A DNA stretch of 64,000 nt from Bacillota bacterium (GTDB taxonomy: Bacteria > Bacillota > Clostridia > Oscillospirales > Acutalibacteraceae): contig JAEWYE010000031.1 of NCBI GenBank assembly GCA_023458755.1, positions 69,999 to 133,998 of the forward strand. The letters run 5' to 3'. The position numbers were made by a program, and so were the translations under genes. Shown here piece after piece: positions 27,214 through 35,955 of this stretch (positions are counted from its first letter, which is position 1; each line of letters starts with the position of its first letter). Below the pieces are notes generated by a model that saw nothing but the letters and a program-made list of their open reading frames with translations, was not told the origin of the DNA and did no database searches.

Positions 27214-28499
27214 ACCTTGCAAACGGAAGGCAATTGGACGAACAGGGCAAGCGTGCCGCTTTGGATGATTTGGAACAACAAATTCTGCGTACACTCGCAA
27301 AAGAACGGCTGAATCCTCAAATTGTGATGGATGCCTGTGCGGTATTGGCAGACACAATCGATGTGCAGGAGCAGATACCGTTCCTGCTGAGCCTTGGATT
27401 TGACCGGAAAACAGCGGAAAACTATATCATACAAATGAAGCATATGCTCAGCCGGGAATGTCTGAACGAAAAATTAAAAACGGAGCTTGGCGAATATTAC
27501 GGGCAGCGCAGACAGTATACGCCGTTCTATTCCGACGAGCAAGTTTGTGAACAAATCATGCCCCTTGGTGTTCTATTGCACATTGCTGCCGGAAATGCGG
27601 ACGGATTGCCGGTTTACAGCGTGATAGAGGGGCTTTTGGTGGGCAATATCAATATTTTAAAGCTTCCGCAGGGCGGCGATCCCGTTTCCAGTAAGATTCT
27701 GCTGGAACTTCTGAACATTCAGCCTGCACTTGCGGATTATATTTATGTGTTCGATTATTCTTCCAAAGAGCTTGAAATCATGAAGAAAATGGTTGATTTT
27801 GCGGATGCAGTCGTGGTGTGGGGCGGTGATCTTGCGGTAAGCGCGGTGCGGAAGCTGGCGAAGTCCGATACAAAAATCATAGAGTGGGGACACAAAATCA
27901 GCTTTGCCTATGTTACGGAAGGTGGAATGCGCGAAGAAAATTTAGCTGGGCTTGCCCGTCATATTTGTCAGACCAATCAGCTTTTGTGCAGTTCCTGTCA
28001 GGGTGTGTTTCTCGATACCGATTCCATGGATACAGTTTACCGTTTTTGCGAAAGGTTTCTACATATTTTGGACAAGGCAAGCCGTGAAATTCCTTTTTCC
28101 ATTGATGTCGGCATGCAGGCACAAATTACACTGCAGCTCTATAATGAATCATTGGATTCATTATACCGTGAAAAAAAGATATTCCGGCAGGGGGATTGCA
28201 GTATCCTTGCCTGGAACGACCACATTCTGGAGCCGGGAATCCTGTTCCGTAACTGCTGGGCAAAACCGTTGCCCCGGCACGAATTACTGCATACCCTGCG
28301 GCCGTATAAAAATCATTTGCAGACGGTGGGGCTTCTTTGCGCGGAAGAAGAACGGGCAGAACTTTTTGATTTGTTTTGTAAAACAGGCATTGTTCGAATA
28401 ACGCGGGGCGAAAATATGTCGTCTGTCTACTGCGGCTTACCGCATGACGGTGAATATTCTTTGCGGCGTTACACCAAAATTGTATCAAATGATTTGTGA
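27210..28499 (+). CDS. LuxC-like acyl-CoA/acyl-protein reductase
   Basis: A 429-residue aldehyde-dehydrogenase-fold reductase of the LuxC family, which reduces activated acyl groups to aldehydes with NADPH. Visible features are the cofactor region GVLLHIAAGNADGLPVYSVIEG, VVVWGGDLAVSAVRKLA, and the active-site cysteine region NQLLCSSCQGVFLD (Cys260 likely nucleophile, Cys263 nearby). Overlap with the LuxE-like gene shows that they form one unit. The likely product is a fatty or other carboxylic aldehyde; the substrate is unknown. Confidence 0.85.
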   Translation: MNLANGRQLDEQGKRAALDDLEQQILRTLAKERLNPQIVMDACAVLADTIDVQEQIPFLLSLGFDRKTAENYIIQMKHMLSRECLNEKLKTELGEYYGQRRQYTPFYSDEQVCEQIMPLGVLLHIAAGNADGLPVYSVIEGLLVGNINILKLPQGGDPVSSKILLELLNIQPALADYIYVFDYSSKELEIMKKMVDFADAVVVWGGDLAVSAVRKLAKSDTKIIEWGHKISFAYVTEGGMREENLAGLARHICQTNQLLCSSCQGVFLDTDSMDTVYRFCERFLHILDKASREIPFSIDVGMQAQITLQLYNESLDSLYREKKIFRQGDCSILAWNDHILEPGILFRNCWAKPLPRHELLHTLRPYKNHLQTVGLLCAEEERAELFDLFCKTGIVRITRGENMSSVYCGLPHDGEYSLRRYTKIVSNDL

Positions 28500-28515
28500 T
28501 TATTCTCTGAAAATG

Positions 28516-28560
28516 AAAACAGTCCTCCGTTTGCGCTTTCGGCTGACGGAGGACTGTTTT
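28516..28560. terminator. bidirectional terminator
   Basis: A 15-bp perfect inverted repeat AAAACAGTCCTCCGT/ACGGAGGACTGTTTT with a 15-base loop lies between the LuxC-like gene and the convergent 42-residue ORF. Confidence 0.85.
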
Positions 28561-28576
28561 AATATTCCAATAAAAA

Positions 28577-28705
28577 TTAACTGTTTTGGCTTTGGGGTTC
28601 AATCACAACGCCAAAGGTATTCAGGCAATATTGATAGATGGCTTCATTTGTCCATCCCAATTTTTTCAGCATTCTTACAATTGTTTCTATGGTTCCGTTT
28701 GTCAT
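28577..28705 (-). CDS. 42-residue small protein
   Basis: A short ORF with an excellent ribosome site (GAAGGAGG about 9 bases before ATG) that ends just before a strong terminator. The product begins MTNGTIETIVRMLKKLGWTN and looks like one soluble amphipathic helix-rich peptide; it has one cysteine (YQYCLNTFG). I recognise no family. The upstream gap (28706-28911) contains a perfect palindrome TGTAAA-T-TTTACA at 28813-28825 that might control it. Confidence 0.6.
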   Translation of the reverse strand: MTNGTIETIVRMLKKLGWTNEAIYQYCLNTFGVVIEPQSQNS

Positions 28706-28812
28706 TGTTATCGAACCTCCTTCAAAAAATTTTAAAGTGAATTGCTTTTGATTGCTATTTCATTTTAATTAAATCAGTATAATGCGTGATGCTGAATACC
28801 ATTAATTGGTGT

Positions 28813-28825
28813 TGTAAATTTTACA
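28813..28825. promoter_or_regulatory. perfect 13-bp palindrome, possible operator
   Basis: TGTAAA-T-TTTACA is in the AT-rich gap upstream of the 42-residue ORF and downstream of the DHHW gene. No regulator can be assigned. Confidence 0.3.
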
Positions 28826-28911
28826 TGTAGTATTTTCGATTATTTCTGAATTTATTTGTTTGGGGTTCTGAAAACTTTTACCAATTTTTCTATAGCTTCT
28901 GCTTATATGGG

Positions 28912-30096
28912 CTATCGCATATTGAGCTTGTTGCCGACGGGAACCTCACAAAGCTGTTTGATGCTGTATACGGCAGCCAAATTGGTGATTTTATTCTGCT
29001 TGATATACTGATAAATGTTCTGATTGTAATACCGCAAATCAATAATGTGAATTTCGCGGAAGTTTTGCGCAAGGAACGGTACAAGGCTATTCGCGTAGGA
29101 ATCCTTAATAATCAGCAGCCTTTTGTCGTCCTGCACAGCGGTGTTCTTTACGACATCTACACTGTGGTTCCCGCCCAGGAACGTCGCGTACTTGTCTTTT
29201 TGGGTTAAATACTGCTTCCAGTATAAATCGGTGCGTATCTGCTTGCCGGTCTGCTGTGTAATGCTGCTCTGCTTTTTGCAAATCGGCAGTATGAAGTCGT
29301 CTGCCTGGGGATAAAACGTGATGGCTTTGGAATAGAGCGTACCGTAAAATTCATGGGATACCGTCTGGAACGTGAAGTCATTTTTTTCGAGCGGCTTTAC
29401 ACCGATTGCGCTTGCAAGCGCCCGATACCCTTCAAACGCTCCGTAAATGTTCCAATGATGGTCGGTTTTAAAATAATAATCGCCTTTCGCAGCGCTGAGC
29501 GTGTCAAACAAATCAACCACAGTGGTTCCCGTTTTTGCCGCAGACTGAATCGCCCGCAGTTCTTCATGCTGGTCGTGGTTCGGCGCGAACAACGGCAAAT
29601 TATTCGGCTGTTCCTGCGAGCCGGACGGAACCGGCAGGATGGTGAGCGGCAGCCCGGCGTTTTTCCCGAATTCGGTAATGGCTTTTACATTATTGGTAAA
29701 GGTATCGGTTCGGTTGGGCAGCAGAACTTCATACAAGTGTCCCTGATTCCCCCAATATATGCCGCCTTCCGCCGGAATTTTGCCGTAATTTGAGCCGATA
29801 TCCCGTTTGCCGAGCGCAAGCTGCACGTCGGTGTTGAGCGAAATAAACGTTTTTCGCAGTGGAAAATGGTCGCCGATGTAATTTTCCACGCTGTCCATAA
29901 AACTTCCGTCCGCCAAAGCGTCAACCGAAATTTTCGGGGTGCTTTCCAACACACGGTTTTCATCCGGAGAGAAATCTATTTTGGGGCCGAAAATCAGAGC
30001 GATTAGTCCTACCAGTATGGTAAGAAACAGAATAAGAGTGATCGTGGCACGCTCCGCTCCGCATTCCGTAAGAATCTGTTTGATTTTATCTTTCAT
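28912..30096 (-). CDS. DHHW-family (AlgJ/AlgX-like) protein
   Basis: A 394-residue membrane-anchored protein with one N-terminal helix (about 18-38) and an SGNH-like extracellular domain. The name motif is visible in FKTDHHWNIYGAF, and a C-terminal block DSYANSLVPFLAQNFREIHIIDLRYY carries the likely catalytic serine region. Such proteins work with MBOAT partners to O-acetylate exported polysaccharide or cell-wall sugars. It is 37 bp downstream of the MBOAT gene in the same direction. ATG 30096 is chosen because AGGAGG lies upstream; the longer frame to 30228 would overlap the MBOAT gene. Confidence 0.85.
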   Translation of the reverse strand: MKDKIKQILTECGAERATITLILFLTILVGLIALIFGPKIDFSPDENRVLESTPKISVDALADGSFMDSVENYIGDHFPLRKTFISLNTDVQLALGKRDIGSNYGKIPAEGGIYWGNQGHLYEVLLPNRTDTFTNNVKAITEFGKNAGLPLTILPVPSGSQEQPNNLPLFAPNHDQHEELRAIQSAAKTGTTVVDLFDTLSAAKGDYYFKTDHHWNIYGAFEGYRALASAIGVKPLEKNDFTFQTVSHEFYGTLYSKAITFYPQADDFILPICKKQSSITQQTGKQIRTDLYWKQYLTQKDKYATFLGGNHSVDVVKNTAVQDDKRLLIIKDSYANSLVPFLAQNFREIHIIDLRYYNQNIYQYIKQNKITNLAAVYSIKQLCEVPVGNKLNMR

Positions 30097-30133
30097 AGAT
30101 ATCGGGAACCTCCTGTGCAAAGAGTTTAAAATA

Positions 30134-31525
30134 TTAGAATCGGAAATACAGGAACGGATTATAAGAGTTATCCACCAGGAAGGTGAGTGACACTGCAAAC
30201 AGCGCCGTAAAGCATATGACCCAAACAATTTTGCCCGCTGTATTGCCGGTACGGAGCTTTTCGCTCAGTCTGTTTACAATCGGCGCGCTGCAAACTGCCG
30301 CAATCAGCAGAATCGGCGCGAAGGTGAGGAGTGAATACAGGCCGAGGTTATCGGCTCCCGGAGCAAACCCAAACATAGCGCCGAGTACTTTGAACGCCTT
30401 TCCAATATCGGTGTAGGAGAAGAACACCCAGCCGATTACCACCGCAGCAAAGCTGTAAAGCCACGAAAAGAATTTCGGGAGCCTGTCCAGCCATTTTTGC
30501 AGAAAGAACTTTTCCAGAATAATCAGTATGCCAAAATAGGCGCCCCAAATGGCAAAGTTCCAACTTGCGCCATGCCAGATGCCAGTGAGCACCCATACAA
30601 TGGCAAGATTGCGAACGGTGCGAAGTGTGCCTTTGCGGCTGCCGCCGAGCGGAAAATACAGATATTCCTTAAACCAGTTGCTCAGGGTAATATGCCAGCG
30701 GCGCCAGAATTCCGAAACGCTGCGGGAAATGTATGGATAATTGAAGTTTTCGGGAATTACAAAGCCGAACATGCGCCCAAGGCCGATTGCCATATCGGAA
30801 TAACCGGAAAAATCAAAATAAATTTGGAACGTAAAGGCGAGAATACCGAGCCACGCGGAAAGTGCCGATGGATCTCCCATGTATTGTACCCGATCCGCAA
30901 GGGGAGCAACGTTGTTCGCGATAATTACTTTTTTAAACAGACCGATTAAAAAGCGCTGCGCGCCTTCTGTGAAAAGTACAAAGCTTTCTTTTCGGTTGCG
31001 AATCTGGAACGCTAAATCCTCGTAACGCACAATCGGGCCTGCCACCAAATGCGGGAAAAACGAAATGTATGCGCCGAAGTCAATGATATTCTTTTGGTAC
31101 GGTGCCTTGTTGCGATAAATATCAATGGTGTAGGACATGGATTCGAAGGTATAAAAAGAAATACCGATTGGCAGCACTACCGCCGGAACCGGCACAGCCA
31201 GACCGGTTATGCTGTTGAATGTGTTGACCAAAAGCGGCGAATATTTGAAGAATCCCAAAAGCGAAAGGTTGATGCAGATGCTCAAAATCATGAACACCTT
31301 TGCAACGTTTTTCCGTTCACGGTATTTATTCACCATGTAGCCGTTGGCGTAATCCACCAGAGTGGAAAACAGCATCAAAAACACATAGACCGGTTCGCCC
31401 CAGGCGTAAAAAACCAGACTGAACAAAAACAGGCACAAATTGCGGAATCTGTGCGGGAGTACGTAGTATGTGATTAAAACCGCAGGTAAAAACGCGAATA
31501 AAAACAACAGACTGCTGAATATCAT
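30134..31525 (-). CDS. MBOAT-family O-acyltransferase (AlgI-like)
   Basis: A 463-residue polytopic membrane protein with about ten to twelve helices. The family signature includes FFPHLVAGPIVRYEDLAFQI, YFDFSGYSDMAIGLGRMFGF, SEFWRRWHITLSNWFKEYLYFPLGG and the catalytic histidine in WVLTGIWHGASWNFAIWG. AlgI-type proteins move an acyl group across the membrane for polysaccharide O-acetylation. Its partner is the DHHW protein just downstream. The target glycan is not known. Confidence 0.92.
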   Translation of the reverse strand: MIFSSLLFLFAFLPAVLITYYVLPHRFRNLCLFLFSLVFYAWGEPVYVFLMLFSTLVDYANGYMVNKYRERKNVAKVFMILSICINLSLLGFFKYSPLLVNTFNSITGLAVPVPAVVLPIGISFYTFESMSYTIDIYRNKAPYQKNIIDFGAYISFFPHLVAGPIVRYEDLAFQIRNRKESFVLFTEGAQRFLIGLFKKVIIANNVAPLADRVQYMGDPSALSAWLGILAFTFQIYFDFSGYSDMAIGLGRMFGFVIPENFNYPYISRSVSEFWRRWHITLSNWFKEYLYFPLGGSRKGTLRTVRNLAIVWVLTGIWHGASWNFAIWGAYFGILIILEKFFLQKWLDRLPKFFSWLYSFAAVVIGWVFFSYTDIGKAFKVLGAMFGFAPGADNLGLYSLLTFAPILLIAAVCSAPIVNRLSEKLRTGNTAGKIVWVICFTALFAVSLTFLVDNSYNPFLYFRF

Positions 31526-31685
31526 GGCTCTTTTCCTTTACTTCCTATATCTTTCTCATGCACTGGCGGCTATACCAGTTACCGTATTCTTTTAAATTTT
31601 GAAAGGCTCTGTTTATACAAACATCTAAGCGTGGTCAGAATTCGCGGTTCGTACGATCATTCTATCAATAGAATAGTATAACATA

Positions 31686-31745
31686 AAATATGCGCTGTTC
31701 AGAGTCGAAAAAGCGTTCATTTTTTGGCTCAGGCAGCGCATATTT
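31686..31745 (-). terminator. long hairpin, probable terminator of the MORN/MBL operon
   Basis: A perfect 12-bp stem AAATATGCGCTG/CAGCGCATATTT encloses a second stem of about 11 bp with two mismatches. On the reverse strand an AT-rich tract follows. It separates the MBL gene from the MBOAT gene, so these are likely two operons. Confidence 0.55.
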
Positions 31746-31773
31746 GTATTCCGTTATTCTACAGGTTCCCGCA

Positions 31774-33111
31774 TTAATTATTAATTACCGTAGGCAGGTT
31801 ATCGCAAAGGCAGGCACGCTCGCCGCCCGGCATAATAATGTAAATATTGCACCCAGCAAATTTACTTTGCCGGGCCACGGCGGGGCATTTAATCGTAAGC
31901 CCCGGCTTTGGGTACTGTTCATAACAGCAGGCAAGGCGGTTGCAGGAGCAGCCGGTAGAGGTGAACCAGCGGCACGCCGAATTATTCGTACAGTGCTTAA
32001 TGGCCTGCATATTCACGTATTCTTCGGCAATATCGCCGCCCGCGTGGTAGTCGCCGTTGCTGATTAGTATATGGGCTGCGGAAATCTCGTTGAACCAGTG
32101 CGACCAGCCGGAAGCAGTGCCGTGATGCGGCGCTTTTATTAGGTAGTAACCGTCATACAGCCTGTCGCCGATGGCATCCATACTGTCGGGCGTAGCGTCA
32201 CCCGTCATTAAAATATCGTCATAGCTTGCTTCGGATGAGCGGTGATTATGGAAGATGATACTGGCGGCGTTTACGGCTTCGCTGTACGCGGTGCGCGTAA
32301 CGGGGCGGTTCAAGATTTCCACAATGTCGGGTACGGTTGGCAGCAGATTCAGTTCCGGAATAATCGCGTCAATCTGCTCCATAATGGAAGTCAGATTTGC
32401 CACAGCCTGCTCGCGTACAGGCAGCGGCGCACGGTTCTGTTCACGAAAAGCCTTACAGCACGCGAGGTATTCCTGCCCAAATCGCTCTTTTAACTGCAAA
32501 AACTCGCCCGCTTGACTCCCTAAAAACGGAGAGGAAAGGCAAACATTCAAATCTTCCACTATGGAGGAAAACATCTCATTAAAAGGATACTCTTCCTGCT
32601 GTGGCCACAGTACATCGTAAGTTATGCCGTCAAACGAAAAAGTATCATCCGCTTTCAGGGTGTAAATGCAGTCACAGCCGGTAACCGAAGCCATGCGGTC
32701 AAATATTTTCAGCGCACTCACATTCATCTGCGAATAGTTGGTTTGTCTGCTTAAAAATACATACACGAACAGCGCAAATTCCAACAGCAGCGGATTGCCG
32801 CGCCTGTCCTGCGGAGAGTACGGCAGATAAATGCGGCTGAAATAATGCGGGTCGTAGTGCAGAATCTGATTCAGCCCACAAAGATGGTCACGGTGGAAAT
32901 GCGTGAGCAAAAAGCGGCGGTCAGGTGCCGTGTGGTACCTCCGCGCAATATTTTGAACGATATACTCGCTGAAATCCACATCGCCTTCGCGGATTTTCTG
33001 GTTAATGGAACCGCAGTCCACCATAAAGATATCTTTGCATTTGCCGCCCAGCACGATACATTCGCCGTATTCCACGTTATGCAGTTCAAGATATTGCATG
33101 GAAGTTTTCAC
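31774..33111 (-). CDS. metallo-beta-lactamase-fold protein with Cys-rich C-terminus
   Basis: About 445 residues, no signal peptide. The MBL zinc motif is LLTHFHRDHLCG (His71, His73, Asp75, His76 from the first codon), and later ligands lie in ILMTGDATPD and IKAPHHGTASG. The arrangement resembles the ComEC-type MBL domain, acting on nucleic acid or small esters. The last 75 residues are unusual, with ten cysteines in short clusters (TGCSC, ACC, ACLC), suggesting extra metal binding. Start is uncertain: GTG 33111 is very close to AAAGGA, while ATG 33099 is 13 bases from it. It follows the MORN gene by 32 bp. Confidence 0.75.
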   Translation of the reverse strand: MKTSMQYLELHNVEYGECIVLGGKCKDIFMVDCGSINQKIREGDVDFSEYIVQNIARRYHTAPDRRFLLTHFHRDHLCGLNQILHYDPHYFSRIYLPYSPQDRRGNPLLLEFALFVYVFLSRQTNYSQMNVSALKIFDRMASVTGCDCIYTLKADDTFSFDGITYDVLWPQQEEYPFNEMFSSIVEDLNVCLSSPFLGSQAGEFLQLKERFGQEYLACCKAFREQNRAPLPVREQAVANLTSIMEQIDAIIPELNLLPTVPDIVEILNRPVTRTAYSEAVNAASIIFHNHRSSEASYDDILMTGDATPDSMDAIGDRLYDGYYLIKAPHHGTASGWSHWFNEISAAHILISNGDYHAGGDIAEEYVNMQAIKHCTNNSACRWFTSTGCSCNRLACCYEQYPKPGLTIKCPAVARQSKFAGCNIYIIMPGGERACLCDNLPTVINN

Positions 33112-33143
33112 ATCCTTTTATGAATTTGTTGCGGCCCAAGCCG

Positions 33144-34760
33144 CTATTCTTCAATTTTGCGGTATAAAGTACCTTCAAAATAGGAATCCTCGCGCCATTC
33201 GCCTTCAAATACAATTCTGCCGTCCGGTGCATACTCGGTGCCCTGCCCGTGCCGTTTCCCGTCTTTCCACATTCCGGTATAAATCAGGTTTCCTTCGCTG
33301 TCGAAAGCGGACCCTTCCCCTGTTGGAATATTGTCGTGCCATTTGCCGACAAACACGGTGCCGTCCTGCGCGTGGTAGGCGACCCCGGCTCCCTGCCGTT
33401 TTCCGTTTTCAATCCGTCCCGCGTAGCGAAGATTTCCGTCGCGGTCAAAAATGGAGCCGGTACCGACCGGTTTGTCGTTTTTCCACTGCCCAACGTGTAT
33501 GGCGGAATCGTCCGCGCGGAACGAAACACCGACACCGTCACGGCGATTTTCCTTCCATTCGCCGATATAGCAGATTTTACCGGATTTATAGTAGTATGCG
33601 CCGAATCCGTCGCGCTTATCGCCGCGGTAGTCTCCCTCGTAAGCGGTCATGCCATTCCTAGCCTGTGTGCGGCCGCGCCCCTGGCGAAGTCCGTCGATGA
33701 TTTGTCCAAAATACAAATAGCTTTCTTCCGCGCTGATTACAATGCATTTCGCCGCGCCCATCAGTTCCAGCGGACTTTTCCCGGGAGGTTCTTCCGGTTC
33801 CGCTTGCTCTGCCTTTTCCATGTCTTTGGATTTCTGCGGTTCGTTCGGAAGCAGCTTTTTGTTATGTACGACAGGACCGTGCATTTTCTTAACCGCGACG
33901 GTATACCGTGTTCCGACCGGCTGTGCCGGAGGTTCCGCGTCCACATGGAAAAGTTCGTGATCCGCTGAGTAGCTTTTCTCAGGTATGCTTTCGGCAGACG
34001 GTTCCTGCACAGTGGGTTCTTCTTTCACAACGGGCTGCTCCGGTACGGGAGAAGCCACAAAATCCGGTTCTTCCGTTTTAGGTTCTTCTGCTGGTTTCGG
34101 TGCGGCCCATATTGGCTGTGCGCTACGGCTGCCGGAGGTTATCTCCGCCTCAATTTTTTGGCGCAGCTCCAGTTCTTCGGGTGTGCAGTAACAAAAATCA
34201 CCCAAATTGGTTGCCGCACAAAGCTGCGGTTCCCCCGCCGCCGAATTGATGATGCTTTGTTCCGCCGTTCCGATATGAATCGGACAGGCATACAGGCTGG
34301 TTTTCTTATAGGCGTGAAGCTGAGCGTCGTATTCCTGCATACTGATGCCGTTGCAGTCTGGGAGCGGCTTTAGCAGTATCTGCGGCTGAGCGGTATTCTC
34401 TTCGGCAAAATAAGCGGTTCTCTGCCAAATATGATTTTGGTCGTAGCTTGCTTTGCTGACGAGATCACCCGCCATATTCCATGTTAACAGGCAGTATCCA
34501 TCCGGCAGCGGCATAGAAAGTTCCAGAACCTTGCGGCCGCTTTTTCGTTTCCATTTCAGTTTTCGGTTTGAAATGGCATAATGGCAGCACGTTTCAATTC
34601 CGTCCGCGGAGTCTGGCACTTTTTTTCTGCATTTATGCGCGTGTTCAAAAAAGTCACGGCGTACCCTGTAAAGCAAGCCGTGAAACAGGGAAAAGCTGTC
34701 GTATTTTTTTATGCAGACCGTATAGAACACCGGCAGCGGGCTTTGGTTCAGTTCAGGCAT
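33144..34760 (-). CDS. MORN-repeat protein
   Basis: A 538-residue soluble protein. The N-terminal 190 residues form an unassigned domain (NRKLKWKRKSGRKVLELSMP region) that looks like a beta-rich module. Residues about 190-330 are a Pro/Glu-rich linker. The C-terminus (about 345-535) has eight or so MORN repeats of the form Y-x-GxWK-x-G-x-RxGxG, for example YIGEWKENRRDGVGVSF. MORN repeats bind lipids or proteins and are common in signalling scaffolds. GGAGT precedes the ATG. It is co-transcribed with the MBL-fold protein, so a shared function is likely but unknown. Confidence 0.8.
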   Translation of the reverse strand: MPELNQSPLPVFYTVCIKKYDSFSLFHGLLYRVRRDFFEHAHKCRKKVPDSADGIETCCHYAISNRKLKWKRKSGRKVLELSMPLPDGYCLLTWNMAGDLVSKASYDQNHIWQRTAYFAEENTAQPQILLKPLPDCNGISMQEYDAQLHAYKKTSLYACPIHIGTAEQSIINSAAGEPQLCAATNLGDFCYCTPEELELRQKIEAEITSGSRSAQPIWAAPKPAEEPKTEEPDFVASPVPEQPVVKEEPTVQEPSAESIPEKSYSADHELFHVDAEPPAQPVGTRYTVAVKKMHGPVVHNKKLLPNEPQKSKDMEKAEQAEPEEPPGKSPLELMGAAKCIVISAEESYLYFGQIIDGLRQGRGRTQARNGMTAYEGDYRGDKRDGFGAYYYKSGKICYIGEWKENRRDGVGVSFRADDSAIHVGQWKNDKPVGTGSIFDRDGNLRYAGRIENGKRQGAGVAYHAQDGTVFVGKWHDNIPTGEGSAFDSEGNLIYTGMWKDGKRHGQGTEYAPDGRIVFEGEWREDSYFEGTLYRKIEE

Positions 34761-34897
34761 CTTTCCAGCACTCCTAAAAATTTATTATGCAGCATACTAT
34801 TTAATTAAATCAAAAAATTCCGTGCTGCCTGCGGGGTGAACGGACAGCGATGAAGCAGGGTACGGAACACGAATTTGTTTCACTATATACATAATAA

Positions 34898-34926
34898 AAT
34901 ATAGTATACTTCTGCTTGATTTGCAA
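34898..34926 (-). promoter_or_regulatory. sigma-A promoter of the MORN/MBL operon
   Basis: On the reverse strand TTGCAA (34921-34926), a 17-bp spacer and TATATT (34898-34903), 138 bp before the MORN start. The 310-bp gap holds this and the mscS promoter and nothing else that I can identify. Confidence 0.55.
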
Positions 34927-34986
34927 GGATTTTGTTTAAATTCCTACTTTCTGACAACATTTTTTGCGGTCTTTTTCCTGTGAGTG

Positions 34987-34995
34987 TGATATAAT
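34987..34995 (+). promoter_or_regulatory. extended -10 promoter of the MscS gene
   Basis: TG-A-TATAAT forms an extended -10 element 75 bp before the MscS ATG; the -35 is weak. Confidence 0.5.
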
Positions 34996-35070
34996 ATAGA
35001 AATTGATCGGAAGATGGAACAAATTACAAGTAAAAACTATAATTTTATCATTCAGTCAGGAGGCTAGAGC

Positions 35071-35889
35071 ATGAATATTCAACTCATGTGGGAACAGTTT
35101 TTAAAAGGACTGCAGGACTTTTTGCCAAAACTGCTCGGCGCGGTGCTGATTTTAGCCGTTGGCTGGTGGCTTTGCAACGTAATTGTCGGGCTTATGCGAA
35201 GAGGAATGGACCGCACCAAGGCGGATACCGGAATTGTTACGTTCCTTTGCTCGCTTACGAGTGCGGTACTGAAAATCGTCGTTTGTATTACGGCGGCTTC
35301 CCAGCTCGGCATGAATGTGACCTCGATTATTGCCGCTTTGGGAGCGGCAGGTTTGGCCGTCGGTTTGGCGTTACAGAATAATATGGCGAATATCGCAAGC
35401 GGTGCGCAGATAATTTTCACCAAACCCTTCCGCGTGGGGGATTATCTCAAACTGGAATCAGCGGAAGGCACGGTAACGCGTATCGAAATTATGTTTACCA
35501 CGCTTACCACCGCTGACAACAAAGAAGTGATTATTCCGAACTCCAAAATGATAACCAGTGTCATTACCAACTACAGCGCACAGCCCACTCGCCGCCTCGA
35601 TTTAAGTTACACCGTAAGCTATGACGACGATATCGCCGCCGCTAAAGCTCTGCTCCGCGATTTGTCCGAGAATCACCCTCTGGCACTGCAGGAGCCTGCT
35701 CCGCTGGTTGCGGTGGGGGAACATAAGGAAAATGGTATTGCTCTTTCGGTGCAGCTTTGGTGTAAAAGTGAAGATTATTGGACACTTTACCATGACATGC
35801 AGGAAAATGTGAAAGCGGTGTTTGATGAATTCGGTTTTACTATCCCGTACCATCAGCTTGACGTTCATGAAAAAACAGGTAAAGAATAA
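35071..35889 (+). CDS. small-conductance mechanosensitive channel, MscS family
   Basis: A 272-residue channel subunit that opens under membrane tension to release solutes in hypo-osmotic shock. Three membrane helices are visible (about 15-38, 58-80, 85-110). The pore helix is GAAGLAVGLALQNNMANIASGAQIIF, followed by the conserved FRVGDYLKLESAEGTV and the cytoplasmic cage domain with EVIIPNSKMITSVITNYS. It is near the E. coli MscS length of 286. AGGAGG precedes ATG 35071. It appears monocistronic. Confidence 0.93.
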   Translation: MNIQLMWEQFLKGLQDFLPKLLGAVLILAVGWWLCNVIVGLMRRGMDRTKADTGIVTFLCSLTSAVLKIVVCITAASQLGMNVTSIIAALGAAGLAVGLALQNNMANIASGAQIIFTKPFRVGDYLKLESAEGTVTRIEIMFTTLTTADNKEVIIPNSKMITSVITNYSAQPTRRLDLSYTVSYDDDIAAAKALLRDLSENHPLALQEPAPLVAVGEHKENGIALSVQLWCKSEDYWTLYHDMQENVKAVFDEFGFTIPYHQLDVHEKTGKE

Positions 35890-35904
35890 TAAAAATAGAA
35901 AAAG

Positions 35905-35937
35905 AAAACTGACGCCATACGAAACGACGCCAGTTTT
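35905..35937. terminator. weak bidirectional terminator
   Basis: AAAACTG pairs with CAGTTTT around a 19-base loop and is followed by T residues on both strands, between convergent MscS and DUF1003 genes. Confidence 0.4.
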
Positions 35938-35955
35938 TGTGTATATGTGTATAAT

